A stretch of 40,901 nt of DNA, from the NCBI RefSeq assembly GCF_001280085.1, contig NZ_LGED01000242.1, forward strand, positions 1 through 40,901. Reading direction: 5' to 3'. Below the pieces are notes generated by a model that was given only the letters and a program-made list of their open reading frames with translations, was not told where the DNA came from and did no database searches. Origin of the DNA: Saccharothrix sp. NRRL B-16348 (lineage in GTDB: Bacteria; Actinomycetota; Actinomycetes; Mycobacteriales; Pseudonocardiaceae). The translations under genes and the position numbers were made by a program. This document shows, in pieces, positions 19,756 to 27,006 of the stretch (position 1 is its first letter; every line of letters begins with the position of its first letter).

Positions 19756-20500
19756 GCGCGGTCTCCAAGGCGTGCCGCGCCTCTACGAGCGACGGGCCGT
19801 ACCAGGTCAGGTAGCGCCCCGAGACGTGCACGGGACGCAGGCCCGGGAAGAACTGCGGGCCGTCGTCCGGGGTGAACAGGTACGGCTCGTCGGGCAGCAC
19901 GACCAAGTCGGCGTCCTGCAGCTCGCGCAACTCGGGGCGGGGGTAGCGCTCGGGGTGGTCGGCGAAGGCGTTGACCACGCCGAGGCGCAGCAGCACGTCG
20001 CCGGCGAACGTGTCCCGACCCAGCACCACCCACGGCTTGCGCCACACCGGGACCACGGCCCGCGTCCACGGCGGCGTCATCTCGCGCCACAGCCGTTCGG
20101 CCTCGACCAGCCACTCCGGTTCCACGTCCCACGCCGTGCCGAGCAAGCGGCGCAGCGAGCCCAGCGCGGCGGGCACGGTGGCGGGCGCGGCGGTCACCCA
20201 CACCGGGATGCCGTCGGCACGCAGCCGTGCCACGTCCTCCGGCCGGTTCTCCTCGCTGTTGGCCAGCACCAGGTCCGGGCGCAGCGCCAGCACCCGGTCC
20301 ACCTTCGGGTACTTCGAGCCACCGACGCGGGTGACCTCCAGGTCCGGCGGGTGCGTGCAGTAGTCCGTGGCCCCGATCAGGACGGCCGGGTCGACGGCCC
20401 CGGTGACCAGCGCTTCGGTCAGCGACGGCACCAGGCTGACCACGCGCGTCGGCGGGCCGGGCAGCGGGACCGGCTCGCCGAGGTCGTCGACCGGCAGCAT
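19745..20500 (-). CDS. Helical-backbone metal receptor / cobalamin-binding-like protein
   Basis: The 251-residue product looks like a BtuF/FecB-type substrate-binding protein: RVVSLVPSLTEAL at 19-31, LIGATDYC, DLVLANSEENRPEDVARL leading into the long backbone helix, and a C-terminal lobe with YLTWYGPSLVEA. Unlike transport binding proteins it has no signal peptide or lipobox, so it should stay in the cytoplasm, and no ABC permease or ATPase is nearby. It may bind a cobalt or iron cofactor inside the cell. Its ATG overlaps the stop of the F420 reductase gene by one base (TGATG), so translation is coupled. Confidence 0.8.
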   Translation of the reverse strand: MLPVDDLGEPVPLPGPPTRVVSLVPSLTEALVTGAVDPAVLIGATDYCTHPPDLEVTRVGGSKYPKVDRVLALRPDLVLANSEENRPEDVARLRADGIPVWVTAAPATVPAALGSLRRLLGTAWDVEPEWLVEAERLWREMTPPWTRAVVPVWRKPWVVLGRDTFAGDVLLRLGVVNAFADHPERYPRPELRELQDADLVVLPDEPYLFTPDDGPQFFPGLRPVHVSGRYLTWYGPSLVEARHALETALRP

Positions 20501-21168
20501 CAGATGTCGGTGATCTTCAGGCCGGCGTGCGCCTTGTAGCGGCGGTTGATCGCGATGAGGTTCGCGGTGAACGCCTCCACCTGGTGCGCGTTGCGCAGCC
20601 GTCCGCCGTAGACGCCACGGAAGCCCGGGATCGTCTCGGCCAGCGCGCGGACCAGGTCGGTCGCCTCGCGGTCGTCACCCAGGACCAGCACGTCGTTGTC
20701 CACGGCCTCGACGGTCAGGTCGGCCAGGGTGACCGCGGAGACGTGGTGGAACGCGGCCGTGACGCGGGAGTCCGGCAGGAGCGCGGCGGCCTGCTGCGCG
20801 GCGCTGCCCTCCGGCACGGGCAGCGCGAACGGGCCCTGCTTGTCGAAGCCGAGCGGGTTCACGCAGTCGATCACGACCTTGCCGCGCAGCGGTTCGCGCA
20901 GCGACGCCACGGTGTCCGCGTGCCCGTCCCACGGCACCGCGATCAGCACCACGTCCGCCTGCTCGGCGCAGCCCTCGTTGTCGGCGCCGCTGACGTGCCC
21001 GACCCCGGCCTGCGACCGCACCTCCTCGGCGGCGGCCTCGGCGCGGTCGGCGTTGCGGGAGCCGATGACGACCTTCAAGCCCGCCTTGGCCCAGCGCAGC
21101 GCCAAGCCCTTGCCCTGCGCCCCGGTCCCGCCCAGCACCCCGACCGCGAGCTCACGAATATCAGTCAC
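20500..21168 (-). CDS. npdG: NADPH-dependent F420 reductase
   Basis: The 222-residue enzyme moves hydride between coenzyme F420 and NADP. The Rossmann loop VGVLGGTGAQGKGLALRWA (about 9-27) with IGSRNADRAE after the second strand gives NADP specificity; IAVPWDGH, DCVNPLGFD and AAFHHVSAV mark the F420 site. It matches the archaeal and actinobacterial Fno/NpdG family in length. GTG 21168 begins 9 residues before the first strand and replaces a longer frame without support. F420 is a standard cofactor of actinobacteria. The gene is coupled through TGATG to the downstream metal-receptor gene. Confidence 0.9.
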   Translation of the reverse strand: MTDIRELAVGVLGGTGAQGKGLALRWAKAGLKVVIGSRNADRAEAAAEEVRSQAGVGHVSGADNEGCAEQADVVLIAVPWDGHADTVASLREPLRGKVVIDCVNPLGFDKQGPFALPVPEGSAAQQAAALLPDSRVTAAFHHVSAVTLADLTVEAVDNDVLVLGDDREATDLVRALAETIPGFRGVYGGRLRNAHQVEAFTANLIAINRRYKAHAGLKITDI

Positions 21169-21220
21169 CCGGCCATCACAGCACACCCGCTCCGGGCGGG
21201 CCCGCCGATCGCGTGCGTGA

Positions 21221-22627
21221 TCACAACCGTTCGAAGACGACCTTCCGGCGCTCCGGGTCGGCCTCCACCAGGCGCACCGCGATCCGTTCGCCTTCCGGCA
21301 GGTTCTCGCCCGTGCAGCGGCCCATCACCGGCGGTTGGGCGACGAAGACGTCCGCGCCGTTGGCGTCCGCCCGCAGCACCACCGCCTCGAACCGCTGCCC
21401 CACCCGGTCGGCCAGCACCCACGCCTCGACCTGGTCCAGGCACGCCCGGTCGACCTTGCTCGCCACCGCGTCCGAACCGCCCATCAGACCGGGCAGCAGG
21501 GGCAACGCCTTGGCCAGCCACCCGGGCACGTCCTGCCCCGCCGTGACGGCCAGGCACACCTCGGTGGCGAAGCGGTCCACCAGCCGGCGCAGCGGCGCGG
21601 TCACGTGCGCGTAAGGCGCGGCCAGGCCCGCGTGCGTGGAGACGGCGGGCACCTCGCCGTTGAACGCCGTGTAGCCCGCGCCGCGCAGCAGCCGGGTCGC
21701 GTCCACGAACAGCGCCAACGCCTCCGGGCGGCTCGGGTCCAGGCCCGCGAGCAGCCGTGACGGGGTCATGCCGGCCGGCCACGGCACGCCGAGCGCGTGC
21801 GCGGACCGCCGCAACGCGTCCACCGCGCCGTCGTCCGCGTCGGGCAGCGTGCGCAGCACACCGACCTTGGCGTCGATCATGATCTTGGCCGCGGACATGC
21901 CGGTGAGCAGGGAGATCTCCGCGTTCCAGGAGTCGACGTCGGCGCGCGGCCGGACCGCGAGCTTCCAGTCCCCGTCCCCGTTCGGCACGATCTCCTGCTC
22001 CGGCAGCTGCAGCTCGACGGCGCCGCGCTCGACCGCTCGTTCCCGCCGCAACCGGCCGAAGTCGGGCAGCGCCTCGATCGACGGGTGCGGCGTGCCCGCG
22101 TCGAACTGCGCCTGCACGCCCTCGTAGTCGAACTGCGCGGTCGAGCGCACCACCGCCCGCCGCACCCGCACCTCGACCGGCTCGCCGTCCGGCCCGCACT
22201 CGAACGTCCACAGCACCGAGGGCCGCGTCTGCCCCGGCAGCAGGCTCGCCGCGCCCTCCGACAGCACCGGCGGGTGCAGCGGCACGTTGCCGTCGGGCAG
22301 GTACAGCGTCTGACCGCGCTTGCGCACCTCGGTGTCCAGCGCGCCGCCGGGCACCACGAACGCGCCCAGGTCGGCGATCGCGTAGTGCACCCGGAACCCG
22401 GACCCGACCCGCTCCACCAGCAGCGCCTGGTCCAGGTCCTTCGCGCCGGGCGGGTCGATCGTCACGAACGGCAGGTCGGTCGCGTCCTCGCGGTCGGCCA
22501 GGCCCACGTCGCGCGACACCGCGGCCTGCGCCTCGGCCAGCGCGTCCGCCGGGAACTCCTCGGGCAGGCCGAACTCGGTCCGGATGCCGCCGAAGTCCAG
22601 GTCCGCTCGGCCGGTGCGGATCACCAT
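21221..22627 (-). CDS. RNB-domain ribonuclease (short RNase II/R relative)
   Basis: The 468-residue product is a 3'-5' exoribonuclease by family. The RNB core starts near residue 50 with TIDPPGAKDLDQALL: Asp58, Asp64 and Asp66 match three catalytic metal-binding aspartates of E. coli RNase II (201, 207, 209), but Gln67 stands where Asp210 is expected. GQTLYLPDGNVPLHPPVLSE and YAHVTAPLRRLVDRF are other RNB landmarks. N-terminal cold-shock domains are missing and the C-terminal S1-like region is short, as in other actinobacterial members. ATG 22627 is used because AGGG is 10 bases upstream, while GTG 22636 has no room for one. Confidence 0.88.
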   Translation of the reverse strand: MVIRTGRADLDFGGIRTEFGLPEEFPADALAEAQAAVSRDVGLADREDATDLPFVTIDPPGAKDLDQALLVERVGSGFRVHYAIADLGAFVVPGGALDTEVRKRGQTLYLPDGNVPLHPPVLSEGAASLLPGQTRPSVLWTFECGPDGEPVEVRVRRAVVRSTAQFDYEGVQAQFDAGTPHPSIEALPDFGRLRRERAVERGAVELQLPEQEIVPNGDGDWKLAVRPRADVDSWNAEISLLTGMSAAKIMIDAKVGVLRTLPDADDGAVDALRRSAHALGVPWPAGMTPSRLLAGLDPSRPEALALFVDATRLLRGAGYTAFNGEVPAVSTHAGLAAPYAHVTAPLRRLVDRFATEVCLAVTAGQDVPGWLAKALPLLPGLMGGSDAVASKVDRACLDQVEAWVLADRVGQRFEAVVLRADANGADVFVAQPPVMGRCTGENLPEGERIAVRLVEADPERRKVVFERL

Positions 22628-22648
22628 GGGGTGCACCCTAAGCCGGCC

Positions 22649-22837
22649 TCAGCGCTTGCCCCAGTCCTTATCGGCCTTGTCCTCGGCTTTCGTCCGCTCC
22701 CGCGCCAGCTCCAGCGCGCGCTGCGCCGTGGCCTCGTCCGGGTAGGGGCCCATGCGGTCCCCGCCCCGGCAGCCCACACCGTGCTCGACCGTCTGGTGGG
22801 TCAGGCAGTAGTACCAAGCGTTCGGGTCAGAAGCCAT
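22649..22837 (-). CDS. Small conserved actinobacterial protein
   Basis: The 62-residue product has a Trp-Tyr-Tyr start (AWYYCLTHQTVEHG), a Cys pair (Cys11 and Cys24), the block DRMGPYPDEATAQRALELA and a charged tail. Proteins with the GPYPDEATAQRAL pattern are common short actinobacterial genes of unknown role; the DRMGPYP part resembles a SPOR-like strand-helix but is too short to call. ATG 22837 is chosen as the start of the conserved part. It lies 21 bp upstream of the RNB gene and in the same direction. Confidence 0.65.
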   Translation of the reverse strand: MASDPNAWYYCLTHQTVEHGVGCRGGDRMGPYPDEATAQRALELARERTKAEDKADKDWGKR

Positions 22838-22874
22838 GCACCCAGGTTTCCATGCGCCGCAGCGCATGTCATGT

Positions 22875-23405
22875 TCACCGCTGCGGCGGACGGGGCGCCT
22901 GCACCGGGACGGGACCCGACTGCGGGTAGGTGGGCTGCGGCACGACCGGCGGCGGCTGGGGGAACCCGCGCGGCGGCGTGTTCTGGTTGGCGTTGGCGAA
23001 CTCGCCCGGGATCGGGTCGAGCACCGACACCAGCACCGTCTTGTGCTCCGGGTCGGTGATCAGCGCGCCGGAGCGGTCCCGGTAGACCAGCTCGCCGTCC
23101 GAGTCGATCTCCACGATCGCGCCCACCTCGGCCAGCTGGTCCTCGTCCAGGTCCACCAGCCGTTCCACCCGGGACGGCACCACCCGGTACACGGGCCAGT
23201 TGAGGTGCGCGTACGTGCGGTGGAAGTCGGCGAGCAGGTGCGCCATCTGCTGCTGCCACGGCAGCGGCATGGCCTCGACCAGCGACCGCGGCAGCACCGC
23301 GTACGACTGGTCGGTGCCCGGCGGCCGGCTGTTCAGGTAGTCCCGCGTCGGCGTGCTCGACGCGGGCGGCCCGGCGTGGCGCTGGATGGGTTCGTGGTTG
23401 AACAC
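22875..23405 (-). CDS. Unknown last gene of the secretion-like cluster
   Basis: The 176-residue soluble product has a Pro-rich start, a central folded part (about 35-140) with RSLVEAMPLPWQQQMAHLLA and a strand-rich VYRVVPSRVERLVDLDE, and a Pro/Gln-rich tail of about 30 residues. No known domain is seen. The GTG start at 23405 is fixed by GGGAGG about 8 bases upstream. It begins 12 bp after the NlpC/P60 gene and clearly belongs to the same transcript. Long Pro-rich ends suggest a flexible partner-binding role in the machine. Confidence 0.65.
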   Translation of the reverse strand: MFNHEPIQRHAGPPASSTPTRDYLNSRPPGTDQSYAVLPRSLVEAMPLPWQQQMAHLLADFHRTYAHLNWPVYRVVPSRVERLVDLDEDQLAEVGAIVEIDSDGELVYRDRSGALITDPEHKTVLVSVLDPIPGEFANANQNTPPRGFPQPPPVVPQPTYPQSGPVPVQAPRPPQR

Positions 23406-23417
23406 CGTCGTGCCTCC

Positions 23418-24419
23418 CTACACGCCCGGCCGGACGGCCAGTGGCATCAACTCGTGGTAGTCCCAGTTCACCTTGCTGATCTTCACCACGTCACCGGTCT
23501 GCGGCGCGTGGATGTACTCGTCGTTGCCCAGGTACATCGCCACGTGGTGGACGGTGACCGGGTCGGCCGGGTTGGTGGCCCAGAAGATCAGGTCACCGGC
23601 CTTGGCCTCCCGCACGGGCAGGTACGCGCCGCCGGACATGTACTGGTCGTTCGCCACCCGCGGGATCTTCACGCCCGCCGCGCCGAACGCCTTGACCAGG
23701 ATGCCGGAGCAGTCCCACGCGTCCGGGCCGTTGCCGCCCCACAGGTACGGCTCACCGAGCTGCTGCTTGGTGAACTCGATCGCGGTGCCCGCCGCGTTCG
23801 ACGCGAGCAGGTACTCGCCGACGCTCTCGCCGCAGCCCGCCGGGTCGCTGACGTCGCCTTCCTTGCTGATCAGGAACGCCGCCATGGCCTCCCAGTTGTG
23901 GTACCGGTCGGGGAACGCCGACCGCTCCACGTCCTGGGCCGAGTCACCCGGCCGCTGCTCCTCCCAGTCCGGCAGCTTGAGCAGCACGTCGTAGAACTTG
24001 TTGATCGCGTACTGGGGGTCGGTGACCTGCTGGGGCGTGCCCCAGCCCATCGACGGGCGCATCTGGAAGATGCCGAGCGAGTCGCGGTCGCCGTAGTCGA
24101 GGCTGCGCAGCCCCGACTCGGTCATGCCCGCCTGGATCGCGACCTGCCACGCCAGCGGCGGCAGCTTGCGCTCGCGGCCGATGGAGATGATGTTGGCGAC
24201 GGTGGTGCGCTGCTCGTCGGTGAGCCGGTCCGCCTCCCGGCGGCCCTTCTCCTCGCCGCCGCCACCCCACGGGCCGATCGAGGCGTTGCAGCTCGCCATG
24301 CGGATGCCGGCGGCTTCCTCCGACGGGGTGTTCTCGCTGAGCACGGTGGACACGCCGTTGGTCACGGTCACGGCGACCACGGCCACCACCGCGACGACCA
24401 AGAGCCCGATCTTGAGCAT
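23418..24419 (-). CDS. VirB1-like lytic transglycosylase with NlpC/P60 peptidase domain
   Basis: The 333-residue product has one N-terminal membrane span (about 4-22), a transglycosylase-like domain (about 70-200) with the catalytic-type Glu101 in MTESGLRS and SLGIFQMRPSMGWGTP, and an NlpC/P60 domain (about 212-333) with Cys237 in WDCSG, His291/292 in TVHHVAM and His304. It should cut both glycan strands and peptide crosslinks outside the membrane, opening the wall for a trans-envelope channel. This two-domain form is usual in Gram-positive conjugation systems. It starts one base after the stop of the VirB8-like gene, consistent with coupled translation. Confidence 0.88.
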   Translation of the reverse strand: MLKIGLLVVAVVAVVAVTVTNGVSTVLSENTPSEEAAGIRMASCNASIGPWGGGGEEKGRREADRLTDEQRTTVANIISIGRERKLPPLAWQVAIQAGMTESGLRSLDYGDRDSLGIFQMRPSMGWGTPQQVTDPQYAINKFYDVLLKLPDWEEQRPGDSAQDVERSAFPDRYHNWEAMAAFLISKEGDVSDPAGCGESVGEYLLASNAAGTAIEFTKQQLGEPYLWGGNGPDAWDCSGILVKAFGAAGVKIPRVANDQYMSGGAYLPVREAKAGDLIFWATNPADPVTVHHVAMYLGNDEYIHAPQTGDVVKISKVNWDYHELMPLAVRPGV

Positions 24420-24420
24420 G

Positions 24421-25026
24421 TCACCCCACCTTGGTCCAGTCGGTCACGACCCAGCCCTCGGGGAGCTTCGCCACCGTGACGATCAGCTTGCCGTCCTCCA
24501 GCCGGGCCTCGAACTCCGCCGACGCGGTGAACGACTTGATGGCCTTGACCGGTTCGTCGATCACCGCGGGCACGTTCGCCGGGTCGACCGACTCCAGCGC
24601 GGGGAACTTCTCGTTCGAGGTGTGCGGCTTCAGCCCGGCCAGCCACTGCTCCTTGGTCGTCTTGCCCGGCTGGAACGCGCTGAACGCGTCGACCCACATG
24701 TCGGCGACCAGTTGCGCGTTCGGGTTCACCGGCGCCGAGCTGGGCGCGGCGGTGGGGCTCTGCGCCTTCGTCGGCAGCGCGGTGGACGTGACGGTGGGCA
24801 GCACGCCGACCTGCGTGCCGTTGCCGCCCGTCACGACGGTGGACGTGGTCCCCGCCGTGCTGCCGGTCGGCTGCGGCTTGATCGCGTTCGGGATGACCAC
24901 GCTGATCGTCGTGACCAGGACGGTCACGCCGACGATCGAGGCCACGAGGTGGCGGGGCGAGCGCAACGGCCAGCCCCACAGGCGTCGGTACACGGCCGCT
25001 CGGCCGCGATTGGTTCGGATCGGCAT
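24421..25026 (-). CDS. VirB8/TcpC-like secretion component
   Basis: The 201-residue product has a short basic cytoplasmic start, one membrane span (about 28-48), a Thr/Ser/Pro-rich linker (about 50-100) and a C-terminal domain of about 100 residues beginning NAQLVADMWVDAFSAF, with strands such as FEARLEDGKLIVTVAKLPEG. The domain size, membrane anchor and gene position resemble VirB8/TcpC NTF2-like assembly factors of type IV systems. That match is by architecture; I cannot confirm it by motif. It is one-base overlapped (TGATG) with the VirB6-like gene upstream. Confidence 0.65.
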   Translation of the reverse strand: MPIRTNRGRAAVYRRLWGWPLRSPRHLVASIVGVTVLVTTISVVIPNAIKPQPTGSTAGTTSTVVTGGNGTQVGVLPTVTSTALPTKAQSPTAAPSSAPVNPNAQLVADMWVDAFSAFQPGKTTKEQWLAGLKPHTSNEKFPALESVDPANVPAVIDEPVKAIKSFTASAEFEARLEDGKLIVTVAKLPEGWVVTDWTKVG

Positions 25027-26948
25027 CAGCTGTCCCTGACCTCAAGCCCGCGTGACGGCCGGTAGATCACGTGGACCTGCCGTCCCGCCACGACCTCCGT
25101 CTCGGCGCGACGCGGCCCCGGCACGGTCGTCGGCGCGTCCACGACCCGGCCGTTGACGCGCGACGGCACCAGCACCGCGTCGTCCACCCGGTCGTAGTTC
25201 CGGTCGGAGACGGGCGGCGCGTCGACCACCCTGGACCGCCCGGACGGCAACGCCGCCTGCCCGGCGTACCCGCCCACCGGCAACGCCGCCGCGCCGTTCC
25301 CGCTGACGCCGACACCCAACTCGCCCACGCTGTTCCCGGCCCGGTCCAACCGCTGCGCGGTGGCGGCCACGGGGTTGGCCGCCTCGGGCCGCACCCGCCG
25401 CCGGTCCCGCTGCGGCACCTCGGGCCCGTCCGGGTCCGCGTCGCGCACGGTGTCCCAGAACTCCTCCTGCGGCGAGGGCCCTTCCTTCTTCTTCCGCAAC
25501 CGGGACAGCACGCCGCCGCGCATGGGCAGCGCGTTGCTGGCCGAGCCGACCGACATCTCGACCATCTGCCACATCCGGCGCAGCGGTTTGCCGACCATGA
25601 AGCAGACGATCGTGAGCATCAGCGCGAGCAACGTCCTGGTGAGCAGGGACAACCCGGTCGCGTTGAAGATCGCTTGGAGCAGCAGCGCGTGCGTGCCCGC
25701 CAGCACCGCGAGCACCAGCACGTTGAACACCGTCACGGCCGCCGCGCGAGCGACCTTGCGCAGCAGGTCGTGGTGGATCAGCGCGACCAGGCCGATGAGC
25801 GGACCTGCCAGCGTGAGCACCCGCAGCAGCAGTTGGGCAAGCAGCACCGCGGCCTTCGCGAACAGCTGGAACAACGAGAACGCGACGGCTTGCAGCAACG
25901 ACAGGAACCCGGCGCCGGTCCGGCCGCCGTCCTCGCCGGTGAAGTAGCCCTTCGCCGTGCCGAGCTGCGCGTAGATGTTCTTGTACTCGGCCTTCTTGGC
26001 GTCGAGCGCGGCCTGGTCGCCGTCCTTGTGCTCGGCGATCTCCTGCACCGTCCACGCCTGCGCGGCCAGCAACTTCTTGTCGAGGTCCGGACCGCCGTCC
26101 TTCTCGTCCTTCGCCTGCGGCGCGTCGGGCGAGCCGAACTCGCCGCGCAGCCAGCTCTGGTAGACGACGGTGTCGTGCAGCTGCGACGGCAGCACGTCGA
26201 GGTTGTCCTTGCCCGGGTCCACGCTGATGAACCCGGCTTGGATCTCGGAGGTCTTGGTGACCAGGGTGCTGTCGAGCAGGTTGTAGAACTGCGGCAGCGC
26301 CAGGGTCGAGGTCGCCAGCCACATCGCGGCCAGCGCCCACAGCCCGCGTTTGCTGATCGACGCCAGGTCGCCCTGCCAGATCTGGCGGAACATCAACACC
26401 GCCAGGATCAACGCGACCAGGCCGAACCAGCGCAGGTAGACGTTGTCGTAGACCTGCTGGACGCCGGTCTTCACCGCCTCGTCCAGCGGTTGCAGCAGAC
26501 CCTGGCCGACGACGGTGTAGTGCAGGGCGTTCGTCGCGCCGACGATGTTCTTGCCGACGTTGAACAGCTCGTTGCCCATCCAGGTGTCCAGCACCGGGGT
26601 GGCGTTGGGCACCAGGCACTTCTCCTGGTAGGTGTGCCAGACCATGCCCGCGTACCCGTGGTTCAGGTACGGCGTGTCCGGCAGGCCGTTGCCGATCGGC
26701 GGGTCGATCGCGCCGACCATGCCCGACCCAGGCCGCTCGGGGTTGGGCGCTTCACCGCACGGCGCGGCGCTGGCGGGCGTGGCGCCGATGACGACCTGGA
26801 GGCCGATGATCGCCACCACCACGGCCATCGCACGCCACCGGGCGCGCGCTGGTCGGCCGTGTGCCTCCGCGTGCTCTTGAGCGTGTCTGAAACGCCGTCG
26901 CGCGTAGAGCGCGACGGCGACCAGCGCCACCAGCAGCAGTGTGCTCAT
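25026..26948 (-). CDS. VirB6/TrbL-like polytopic membrane protein
   Basis: The 640-residue product has an N-terminal span (1-15), a second hydrophobic segment ending in ATPASA (about 41-62) that could be cleaved, then an external loop of about 90 residues. Further spans lie near 160-190, 205-220, 350-375, 380-410 and 418-465, followed by a cytoplasmic tail of about 160 residues rich in Arg, Pro and Val. Multi-span proteins with large external loops and cytoplasmic tails in this position are the inner-membrane channel (VirB6/TrbL) of type IV systems. GAGG precedes ATG 26948. A 58-bp gap separates it from the ATPase gene. Confidence 0.75.
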   Translation of the reverse strand: MSTLLLVALVAVALYARRRFRHAQEHAEAHGRPARARWRAMAVVVAIIGLQVVIGATPASAAPCGEAPNPERPGSGMVGAIDPPIGNGLPDTPYLNHGYAGMVWHTYQEKCLVPNATPVLDTWMGNELFNVGKNIVGATNALHYTVVGQGLLQPLDEAVKTGVQQVYDNVYLRWFGLVALILAVLMFRQIWQGDLASISKRGLWALAAMWLATSTLALPQFYNLLDSTLVTKTSEIQAGFISVDPGKDNLDVLPSQLHDTVVYQSWLRGEFGSPDAPQAKDEKDGGPDLDKKLLAAQAWTVQEIAEHKDGDQAALDAKKAEYKNIYAQLGTAKGYFTGEDGGRTGAGFLSLLQAVAFSLFQLFAKAAVLLAQLLLRVLTLAGPLIGLVALIHHDLLRKVARAAAVTVFNVLVLAVLAGTHALLLQAIFNATGLSLLTRTLLALMLTIVCFMVGKPLRRMWQMVEMSVGSASNALPMRGGVLSRLRKKKEGPSPQEEFWDTVRDADPDGPEVPQRDRRRVRPEAANPVAATAQRLDRAGNSVGELGVGVSGNGAAALPVGGYAGQAALPSGRSRVVDAPPVSDRNYDRVDDAVLVPSRVNGRVVDAPTTVPGPRRAETEVVAGRQVHVIYRPSRGLEVRDS

Positions 26949-26958
26949 GCGCGTACCT

Positions 26959-26986
26959 CGCTCGCGGTGGCGAGCGGACGTGTCCG
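26959..26986 (-). other. Hairpins between the VirB4-like and VirB6-like genes
   Basis: CGCTCGC (26959-26965) and GCGAGCG (26970-26976) form a perfect 7-bp stem with a four-base loop, and CGGACGTGTCCG (26975-26986) adds a second small stem. They fill most of the only sizeable gap in the operon, just before the ribosome-binding site of the VirB6-like gene. They may stabilise or separate the mRNA segments. Confidence 0.4.
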
Positions 26987-27006
26987 CGATCCGTGCGCGA
27001 GCCCGT

